From Ruminococcus sp. (lineage in GTDB: Bacteria; Bacillota; Clostridia; Oscillospirales; Ruminococcaceae), in assembly GCA_017558505.1 (NCBI GenBank), contig JAFYUM010000010.1:1-64000 (forward strand): DNA of 64,000 bases, written 5' to 3'. This document shows positions 24,089 through 29,936 of this stretch, one piece after another. A program made the position numbers and the translations under genes. Positions within the stretch are counted from its first letter, which is position 1. The number at the start of each line of letters is the position of its first letter. The notes beneath the pieces are model-generated. The model saw only the letters and a list, made by a program, of their open reading frames with translations. It did no database searches and was not told the DNA's origin.

Positions 24089-24772
24089 ATGGTATACATC
24101 ACAGGCGATATTCATGGTGAACTTGAACCGATATATACGCTTTTTGAAAGATTCCAACCCAAACCCCAGGATATAATCGTTATTCTGGGAGATGTTGCTC
24201 TGAACTACACAGGACGGCTTAGGGACAGAATGATGAAAGAAGATATGTCTGCAATGAAATCTACTTTCTTCTGTATTCACGGCAATCATGAGAACAGACC
24301 GCAGAATATTGCGTCCTACAAAGAAAAGGAATGGCATGGCGGAAGGGTGATGTATGAGGAGGATTTCCCAAATATCCTCTTTCCTATAGACGGAGAGATT
24401 TTCGATATTAACGGCAAGCAATGCCTTGTAATCGGCGGTGCATACAGCGTTGATAAGTTCTACAGACTCCGCAGGGGTTACCATTGGTGGCCCGATGAAC
24501 AGCCGACACCAACTATCAAGGCTTATGTTGAGAAACAAATCGAGAACAGAAAAGTCGATGTTGTCTTTTCTCACACCTGCCCATTCAAGTATATTCCGAC
24601 TGAGTGCTTTTTGCCCGGAATTGATCAATCTACCGTTGACAACAGCACGGAACATTGGCTGGATACCATTGAGGACTCATTGGATTATGAAGCTTGGTAT
24701 ATGGGGCATTGGCATATTGACAAACAAATTGACAAGATGCACTTTCTGTTCCATGGAGTAGAGGTGCTATAG
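24089..24772 (+). CDS. Calcineurin-like metallophosphoesterase
   Basis: A 227-residue cytosolic protein with all metal-binding blocks of the family: GDIHGE near residue 6, GDVALN near residue 34, GNHEN near residue 65, SHTCPF near residue 161, and GHWHID near residue 211. A WWPDEQP segment is inserted between blocks. It hydrolyses phosphoester bonds; whether the substrate is a nucleotide, nucleic acid or protein is unknown. GAGGTG precedes the start. It sits in the accessory region between the SUKH pair and the degenerate tRNA unit and is transcribed alone. It is unrelated in detail to the second phosphoesterase at 38.0-38.7 kb. Confidence 0.9.
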   Translation: MVYITGDIHGELEPIYTLFERFQPKPQDIIVILGDVALNYTGRLRDRMMKEDMSAMKSTFFCIHGNHENRPQNIASYKEKEWHGGRVMYEEDFPNILFPIDGEIFDINGKQCLVIGGAYSVDKFYRLRRGYHWWPDEQPTPTIKAYVEKQIENRKVDVVFSHTCPFKYIPTECFLPGIDQSTVDNSTEHWLDTIEDSLDYEAWYMGHWHIDKQIDKMHFLFHGVEVL

Positions 24773-24785
24773 AGCATAAAGCGGG

Positions 24786-24825
24786 AAGTTCTTGTTAAAA
24801 TATAAGAGTACCTTAACAAGAACTT
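24786..24825. repeat. Inverted repeat after the phosphoesterase
   Basis: Perfect 13-bp arms 24786-24798 and 24813-24825 around a 14-nt loop. There is no T run, so termination is uncertain. Confidence 0.6.
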
Positions 24826-24845
24826 ATGCAGGAATACTTATGGTA

Positions 24846-25004
24846 ATACCAATCCCTAAATTGTTAGTAAACAAAGACAATGACAAAAATACTGCATGTC
24901 AAGGCGGACGACGAAAGCATACTGCCATATGGTGAGAAAGTCCAACGACGACAGGCAGTATTTATACCATTAGATTTGCCTCCTGTTATTTTAGGGATTG
25001 GTAT
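24846..25004. repeat. Nested inverted-repeat element
   Basis: Perfect 15-bp outer arms 24846-24860/24990-25004 and inner arms 24919-24926/24954-24961. The whole 159-bp stretch can fold back. No coding sequence is supported inside. It fills most of the 24773-25260 gap together with the tRNA-like unit. Confidence 0.7.
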
Positions 25005-25027
25005 CAGATATGTTTCCGTAAAAATCC

Positions 25028-25056
25028 TTGACAATACCGCTAAAATATGCTATAAT
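25028..25056 (+). promoter_or_regulatory. Consensus promoter of the tRNA-like unit
   Basis: Perfect TTGACA 25028-25033, 17-bp spacer, perfect TATAAT 25051-25056 preceded by TGC, 13 bases before the tRNA-like sequence. Confidence 0.8.
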
Positions 25057-25069
25057 AAATGTACCTTGT

Positions 25070-25142
25070 GGGGCATTAGTACAGTTCGAACTACATCACA
25101 CCTATAGTGTGAATGTCAATGGTTCGCCCTTATGCTCCACCA
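25070..25142 (+). pseudogene. Degenerate tRNA-Ala-like sequence
   Basis: Aligns end to end with tRNA-Ala(GGC) at 22614. The acceptor stem GGGGCAT/ATGCTCC, discriminator A and CCA are unchanged. The anticodon stem is TCACA/TGTGA, fully paired. The anticodon loop has become CCTATAG, with C instead of the invariant U33. The D stem has one mismatch (GTAC/CTAC), and the T-arm lost three bases, leaving a 4-nt TTCG loop and a mismatch. It cannot be a normal elongator tRNA. Promoter and terminator are intact, so an RNA may still be made. Confidence 0.8.
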
Positions 25143-25149
25143 TATCTTC

Positions 25150-25176
25150 AAATCCTCGGCAACGGGGATTTTTTTA
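25150..25176 (+). terminator. Terminator of the tRNA-like unit
   Basis: 9-bp stem 25150-25158/25163-25171 with one G-U pair, GCAA tetraloop, and a T run. Confidence 0.82.
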
Positions 25177-25195
25177 TATCTCAAAATTAATACTA

Positions 25196-25224
25196 TTGAT
25201 TTTATCCATATAATATGATATAAT
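25196..25224 (+). promoter_or_regulatory. Sigma-A promoter for the phospholipase C-like gene
   Basis: TTGATT 25196-25201, 17-bp spacer, TATAAT 25219-25224. Confidence 0.75.
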
Positions 25225-25260
25225 ATAAAGACATAGTTACAGACATGAAAGGAAACTGAA

Positions 25261-26301
25261 ATGAGAATAAAGACAATTTCCCATAAAATGAATTTACTTG
25301 CAAAAAATATACTTGAGGAGCAGAGTAAAGAGCCTTCATGCGTACATAAAAATCTCACATTACGAACACTGGTTATGCTTAAATATATATGTCCTGAAAG
25401 TGAAGAAATATTTGCTCCTATAGCCAATAAGCTCATTGCTTATTCAAAACGTCCCGATAAACCGGGTGATTATGAAAAAGGCGGTGGCAGACATTACTAT
25501 TGTGCTGTTACCCAAACAATGAAAAAGAACAGCACCATTAACGGCTATTATCGCAATGGAAAAGGAAAGTGTTATAAAAGCGCAAGAGCTATGTTCGAGG
25601 AAGACTACACCATGGCACTTACAATGTATGTCGCTGGATATCATCACAAATCTGCTGAATTTCTCGGTAGGGCAATCCATATGATTTCCGATATGTGCTG
25701 TATCCCCCATGTTTCCGGAATGACTTATTTATCTTCTGCCAAGGATTTCCACAAAAGCTATGAAAACCTTGCAGAGGCAGTCTATCCGGAACTTGTTCCA
25801 AGACAAACACAGATAAATCTTCCGGACTACTTTGTCAATAGCAGTGATTTTACTGAATCTATAAACAAACTGGTTCAAGATACCGCACGTGGAATCAAGG
25901 AGGTTTTTGACGATCCTGTAAAGGCAATTACTGCACATTTACAGCGTACAGAACGTGTTATTGCAGCTTTTCTTATAAAATTCATGGATGACATTACCGC
26001 TCATGAATACGAAGCGCATTATATTACAAATAATTCAGGATGTAGAATTATGCGTGGTACTACTCCCCTTACAATTAAAGTAACTGAAAAAGGCATTACT
26101 TTTCACGGAGTTAATCCCTCTCCTGAATCAAGAATAAACGTAAACGAACGTACGTTCTATGCCGCACACCGCCATGACGGATTATACACGCTCTCACCTG
26201 CAAAGGATAAGGAGGGACGTGTGCTGGAAGTCTGCGACGGTAAGCTTGTATGGCATAAGTTTGATCCTGTTCATGGAGAACAGCTTTTCAAATTGTCATA
26301 A
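25261..26301 (+). CDS. Zinc-dependent phospholipase C-like protein without signal peptide
   Basis: A 346-residue protein. The zinc-ligand pattern of the alpha-toxin/PLC family can be traced: H29; D66-x11-H78; then H140-x3-D144-x5-H150-x13-H164-x3-E168 inside SAEFLGRAIHMISD...IPH. Residues about 298-346 (GLYTLSPAKDKEG, VLEVCDGKLV, GEQLFKL) look like one or two lobes of a ricin-type beta-trefoil. Secreted family members use a mature N-terminal Trp as a zinc ligand; here the protein starts MRIKTISHKM with no signal peptide, so it is either cytosolic or exported another way. AAAGGA precedes the start. The substrate is unknown; a phospholipid or phosphoester is inferred from family only. Confidence 0.72.
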   Translation: MRIKTISHKMNLLAKNILEEQSKEPSCVHKNLTLRTLVMLKYICPESEEIFAPIANKLIAYSKRPDKPGDYEKGGGRHYYCAVTQTMKKNSTINGYYRNGKGKCYKSARAMFEEDYTMALTMYVAGYHHKSAEFLGRAIHMISDMCCIPHVSGMTYLSSAKDFHKSYENLAEAVYPELVPRQTQINLPDYFVNSSDFTESINKLVQDTARGIKEVFDDPVKAITAHLQRTERVIAAFLIKFMDDITAHEYEAHYITNNSGCRIMRGTTPLTIKVTEKGITFHGVNPSPESRINVNERTFYAAHRHDGLYTLSPAKDKEGRVLEVCDGKLVWHKFDPVHGEQLFKLS

Positions 26302-26388
26302 CATTGCTCCCAAACTAAACCTTATCGGCAAATGCCAGACATAAAGGAAATTTCTGTCCTTGTATTTTTGGCAAGGTATAGAAATAAC

Positions 26389-26430
26389 AAAAACTGATAC
26401 AGTATTTCGCAATCTGTATCAGTTTTTAAT
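26389..26430 (+). terminator. Strong terminator after the phospholipase C-like gene
   Basis: Perfect 14-bp stem 26389-26402/26414-26427 with an 11-nt loop and T run. Confidence 0.9.
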
Positions 26431-26431
26431 T

Positions 26432-26592
26432 AAGGGCAGCTCTAAAAAACCGTTTGATTAAAGAAAAAGAAGGTAGGGGCGTCAGCTGCAAGGAAACCTT
26501 CCGAAGGCGTGCTATCGCACTCCAAGGGAGGTTGATGAAGCAGATGACGTGCTTAACTGCTTTTTCTCAAAAGGGTTTTTAGAGGTGTCCTT
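26432..26592. repeat. 161-bp foldback (MITE-like) element
   Basis: Imperfect terminal inverted repeats of about 24 bp (26432-26455 and 26569-26592, sharing CTCTAAAAA), inner complementary arms, and a core with GTGC-TATC-GCAC and AACCT/AGGTT pairs. There is no coding capacity. A clear target-site duplication was not seen. Confidence 0.75.
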
Positions 26593-26724
26593 GATATTAA
26601 AGCCCGTTGGCAGAGTTTAACTGTCCGTTTTCCGTCAGACAGACGGCTTTTCTTACGTTGAAATATACGGGCTTGTCGGGTGGTAAAACCACATTCAGAT
26701 ACGCTTAAAAGCATCTGCCGACAA
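26591..26724 (-). ncRNA. Candidate structured small RNA, unknown class
   Basis: Transcribed leftwards from a perfect promoter, and the first bases after -10 start the first helix. P1 is a 7-bp helix (26718-26724 with 26673-26679). It closes a junction holding P2 (26713-26717 with 26696-26700, extended by GC/GC) and P3 (26688-26692 with 26680-26684). P4 pairs 26667-26674 with 26600-26607 and encloses hairpin P5 (26642-26646 with 26632-26636). No open frame with a ribosome site exists on this strand. I could not assign it to tmRNA, SRP, RNase P, 6S or a known riboswitch by eye. The 3' end is uncertain because the U run is weak. Confidence 0.55.
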
Positions 26725-26728
26725 TCAC

Positions 26729-26757
26729 ATTATACCACAGAAAAAATCATTTGTCAA
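26729..26757 (-). promoter_or_regulatory. Consensus minus-strand promoter with no downstream gene
   Basis: Perfect TTGACA (26752-26757), 17-bp spacer, perfect TATAAT (26729-26734) with extended TGG. It reads away from the LRR gene into the candidate RNA. Confidence 0.85.
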
Positions 26758-26789
26758 TATCATAAATCATTTAAACAAAGAGGTGGAAT

Positions 26790-28490
26790 ATGACTATTAA
26801 GAATAAATTATCCGCTTTATTCAAAAGCTCTGCTGCAAAGAAAAATGATGAAAATGATACATATACGCCTATACTTGCAGAGGAATATCAGTTTAAAAAC
26901 GAAGTTGAAATAATTGAAATGCCGAAATCTGCCATTAAACCTGTGGAAACGCAGAAAAATGCTGAAATTCACATTATACAATTCACAGAAAACAAGCCTG
27001 TGGAGGTTCAGCGTGTAAGCCTCAACAAGGAACAGGCTTATAAAATGGGCTGGCACTATAAGCGTAAATCCAGCAACCGTCTGAGAATTACCCGATATAC
27101 AGGGAAAAGCCAAGACATAATCCTCCCTGCCGAAATAGACGGATTTATTGTAAATGAAATAGGAAAAGAAGTTTTCAACAGAAAAAATATTATCACCGTG
27201 GAAATTCCCGATACCATAAGAAAAATCGACACGGGAGCTTTTGAGTGTTCTGATATTAAAAAAGTAACCTTTGCAGAAGGTGTGAAAATAATCGGCAATA
27301 ACGCTTTCAGATGCTGTGATAATCTTAATTCCGTTCATCTGCCAAATACCCTTGAAAAAATCGGCAATTCCGCATTTGAAAGCTGCCGAAATCTGACCAA
27401 TATCATTGCTCCCTGCTGCGATATAGAGGAAGATGCTTTTGCTCACAGCGGTCTTGAAAATTTCTTTTTTGAAAAAAATATTCAGCATGATTTTCGATTA
27501 TTTGACGGAAGTGCGTTGAGAGGAACACCCTTGCATCATAATTCCGCTCTTATCCTTTTCCCCTATTCAAAAAATCAGAACTCCTGCAATTCCGACTACA
27601 ATATTGCACTTGTAGGAAATTTAGCCAAACTGAAATTCCCGAAAGGCAAAACCGTCTATATGGGAAAAAACTCTGTTGCAAGCGGCTGTACTCTTGATTT
27701 TTCGGAATGCGGCAGAGTGGAAACAGACGAAAATTCTATTCATTTAAAAAGAAATGAACACGGAATTATCAGCTCATACCCCATATGCAATTTTGTAATG
27801 CCCGAAAATTCACACATTTATTTTCCCGACTTTGTAAATGCAAAATATGCCGACGGGACGAAATATAATGGGATTTTTGAGGTTATTTCCGATGATGACG
27901 GCACAGAAATAATACAGATTAATTCCGATAAACTGCCTGCTTTTTCTCTTAATAATTTTCGGACAAAAAGCCTATTATTAATGTCGGATAAGCCTGTGCG
28001 ATTTTACAAAAATGCAGTATCCGGCTGGAATTTGCAGAGTTTTTCAATTGACAGGCTCTATGGTGAGGGCAGATTATTCAGAAATACCTGTTATAATCTT
28101 TACAAGGTGGAATTCAACGGAAAATGCGTCTATATCCCCTGCGAAGGCTTTCATTCAGCCGCACACAGACAACTGCTGAATGCATTTTCGGGCAGAATTA
28201 AAAAGGACAGATTTGAGTTTTTTGACAGCAGAATTTATAAACAGGTTTTCTGCGAAAATATCGACAGCTATTCAAATTGCTTCTACTGGTCAAGAAAAAA
28301 ACATATACATCTTAGCAAGAAAAATAAAATTATGCTTGCCGTTGATGTTCTGAGAAGCAGTGCGGAGTTGTTCCCCGACAGGGATTTTTACAAAAATTAT
28401 CTGCATATGAAGCAAGGCTTTGCCGAGAAAATATGGGGTAAACTCCCCGAAGAATATATCGACTTTTTATTTGAATTCTATTTGAAATAA
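26790..28490 (+). CDS. Cytosolic leucine-rich-repeat (BspA-like, LRR_5) protein
   Basis: A 566-residue protein. Residues 1-85 are polar and of unknown fold (KMGWHYKRKSSNRLRITRY before the repeats). Residues about 105-225 hold LRR_5 repeats: ILPAEIDGFIVNEIG, VEIPDTIRKIDTGAF, VTFAEGVKIIGNNAF, VHLPNTLEKIGNSAF. The remaining 340 residues are of unknown family. BspA-like LRR proteins are usually secreted adhesins, but there is no signal peptide or anchor here, so a cytosolic protein-binding role is inferred. AGAGGTGG precedes the start. No clear plus-strand promoter was found in the 26593-26789 gap, which the candidate minus-strand RNA occupies. Confidence 0.82.
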   Translation: MTIKNKLSALFKSSAAKKNDENDTYTPILAEEYQFKNEVEIIEMPKSAIKPVETQKNAEIHIIQFTENKPVEVQRVSLNKEQAYKMGWHYKRKSSNRLRITRYTGKSQDIILPAEIDGFIVNEIGKEVFNRKNIITVEIPDTIRKIDTGAFECSDIKKVTFAEGVKIIGNNAFRCCDNLNSVHLPNTLEKIGNSAFESCRNLTNIIAPCCDIEEDAFAHSGLENFFFEKNIQHDFRLFDGSALRGTPLHHNSALILFPYSKNQNSCNSDYNIALVGNLAKLKFPKGKTVYMGKNSVASGCTLDFSECGRVETDENSIHLKRNEHGIISSYPICNFVMPENSHIYFPDFVNAKYADGTKYNGIFEVISDDDGTEIIQINSDKLPAFSLNNFRTKSLLLMSDKPVRFYKNAVSGWNLQSFSIDRLYGEGRLFRNTCYNLYKVEFNGKCVYIPCEGFHSAAHRQLLNAFSGRIKKDRFEFFDSRIYKQVFCENIDSYSNCFYWSRKKHIHLSKKNKIMLAVDVLRSSAELFPDRDFYKNYLHMKQGFAEKIWGKLPEEYIDFLFEFYLK

Positions 28491-28509
28491 CTTTAGGACA
28501 TCCTTATGA

Positions 28510-28546
28510 AAAAACTCCCGAAGCCACTCTGACTTCGGGAATTTTT
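28510..28546. terminator. Bidirectional terminator
   Basis: 8-bp stem 28516-28523/28533-28540 extended by A/T runs on both sides. It is shared with the convergent exchanger gene. Confidence 0.85.
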
Positions 28547-28547
28547 A

Positions 28548-29471
28548 TTATCTGGTGCAGATATATACAGAATACGCAACATAGATTGCAAACATTATTC
28601 CACCGCTTAAGCGGCTGAGCTTCTTTGTTTTTGCACACAGAAGCATTGTGAGAATACTCATAATGATAAGTGCAACTGTATCAATCATATTCTCCATAGA
28701 GAACACAACAGGACAGATTGCAGCAGCCGAACCAAGAATAAACAGAATATTGAAAATGTTGGAGCCTACCACGTTACCAACTGCCATATCAACTTCGTTT
28801 TTGCGAGCAGCTACCACAGATGTAACAAGTTCAGGTAAGCTTGTACCGATTGCAACAATTGTCATACCGATAAGATTTTCTGACATACCGAATTCACGGG
28901 CAATATCAGAAGCACCGCTTACAACCATTTTACCACCGATAATAATAGCCGCAATACCGCCCACAATGAATATAAGTATCTTCCAGATAGGTAATGCTTT
29001 GTAATCGTCCTCAACTTCCTGGCGTGACTTCTTTGCAGACATAACCATAAGGTAAAGGAATCCTACAAAAAGAACGAGCAGAATTGCTCCGTCAATGTGC
29101 CCAACGCTCATTCCGATTGCACCCAGACCAAGGAGAAGTGCGGCTGCACCAATTGAAATCGGGAAATCACGCTTAAAAGTTTCCTTGTTTATAGTAAGTG
29201 GACTGATGAGAGAACATAATCCGCAGACAGCCATAAGGTTGAATATATTTGAACCTACTACATTACTTACAGCAAGTTCGTTTTTTCCTGCAAGTGCCGC
29301 ACTTATACTAACAGACGCTTCAGGCATACTTGTACCCATTGACACAACTGTAAGACCAATAATAAGGGGTGGGATTTTCATAAGCTTGGCAGCAGCTGAA
29401 CTACCCTCAACGAAGAAATCTGCGCCCTTGATAAGCAGGACAAAGCCCACTATCAGCACAACGTACATCAT
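28548..29471 (-). CDS. CaCA family calcium/sodium:proton antiporter (YrbG-like)
   Basis: A 307-residue membrane protein with 9-10 segments and the two alpha-repeats of cation/calcium exchangers: GLTVVSMGTSMPEASVS with VVGSNIFNLMAV in the first half, and GMTIVAIGTSLPELVTS with VVGSNIFNILFI in the second. It should exchange calcium (or another divalent cation) for sodium or protons across the cytoplasmic membrane. AAGAGGT precedes the ATG at 29471; a second ATG directly follows at 29468. The transcript starts near 29566 and its leader opens with a 10-bp hairpin (29523-29532/29553-29562). Confidence 0.93.
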   Translation of the reverse strand: MMYVVLIVGFVLLIKGADFFVEGSSAAAKLMKIPPLIIGLTVVSMGTSMPEASVSISAALAGKNELAVSNVVGSNIFNLMAVCGLCSLISPLTINKETFKRDFPISIGAAALLLGLGAIGMSVGHIDGAILLVLFVGFLYLMVMSAKKSRQEVEDDYKALPIWKILIFIVGGIAAIIIGGKMVVSGASDIAREFGMSENLIGMTIVAIGTSLPELVTSVVAARKNEVDMAVGNVVGSNIFNILFILGSAAAICPVVFSMENMIDTVALIIMSILTMLLCAKTKKLSRLSGGIMFAIYVAYSVYICTR

Positions 29472-29522
29472 AAATATAACCTCTTTTCATTTATTCCCAA
29501 TTAAGAATAAAATAGTAATCAT

Positions 29523-29562
29523 AAAACCGCAACAAACTGTCATATGAACTTTTTGCGGTTTT
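29523..29562 (-). promoter_or_regulatory. Leader hairpin of the exchanger mRNA
   Basis: Complementary ends AAAACCGCAA and TTGCGGTTTT around about 20 bases, starting within a few bases of the predicted +1. It could be a 5' stabiliser or an attenuator. Confidence 0.5.
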
Positions 29563-29572
29563 ACCGTATTAG

Positions 29573-29601
29573 ATTATATCATAAGTACACAATAATTTCA
29601 A
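29573..29601 (-). promoter_or_regulatory. Sigma-A promoter for the CaCA exchanger
   Basis: TTGAAA (29596-29601), 17-bp spacer, TATAAT (29573-29578), leftwards. Beyond it, 29602-29787 is AT-rich with one weak 8-bp hairpin near 29682-29702 and nothing else recognised. Confidence 0.72.
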
Positions 29602-29787
29602 GATAAAAAACATAATTTTTCTTACGCCCCACTTTTTAAAAGGTGATAATCTCGTGAAAATAAAGTGATAATTCAATCAGAAACAGAAGATAATTCTGTT
29701 TTCAATTGAACAAAGTACACATATTTTATCATAATCAATAATTAATTAGGTGTAATTGGTAGAAAATACGAAAAAGCAGATTTTTCC

Positions 29788-29816
29788 TTGCATTTCATCG
29801 AAATTTGTGCTATAAT
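29788..29816 (+). promoter_or_regulatory. Sigma-A promoter for the ion permease operon
   Basis: TTGCAT 29788-29793, 17-bp spacer, TATAAT 29811-29816 with extended TGC. Confidence 0.78.
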
Positions 29817-29822
29817 CTCATT

Positions 29823-29929
29823 TGGTATTGCTTCACCAAGTAATTCCTGATGAATATTATATTTCAGGGGTTAATTGGAGGTGCAGTATACTTAAAAATA
29901 TATAGGAAACACCTATATAAAATGGAGGT
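29823..29929 (+). promoter_or_regulatory. Structured 5' leader, candidate riboswitch
   Basis: Three helices follow the promoter. P1 is 29829-29837 with 29880-29888 (one mismatch). P2, inside it, is 29842-29850 with 29864-29872 (9 bp, two G-U pairs). P3 is 29899-29906 with 29912-29919 (8 bp), four bases before the GGAGGT ribosome site at 29924-29929. The conserved-looking core TTAATTGGAGGTGCAG spans P1/P2. Class not recognised with certainty. Because the gene is an ion permease, a metal-ion riboswitch is possible. Confidence 0.5.
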
Positions 29930-29936
29930 CTTTTTT

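Noticed and set aside
24880..25107. 75-codon plus-strand ORF
   Set aside because: No ribosome site, and it overlaps both the inverted-repeat element and the tRNA-like unit with its promoter.
25070..25142. attR of an integrated element (3' tRNA fragment)
   Set aside because: The copy spans the whole tRNA with promoter and terminator and is degenerate throughout, unlike a clean att-site duplication, and no integrase is present. Kept as a tRNA-like unit instead.
29682..29702. 8-bp hairpin in the exchanger-permease gap as a terminator
   Set aside because: No gene ends nearby in either direction; AT-rich chance pairing is likely.
29850..29936. 29-residue N-terminal extension of the ion permease
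   Set aside because: It runs through the structured leader, and the GGAGGT site fits the ATG at 29937.
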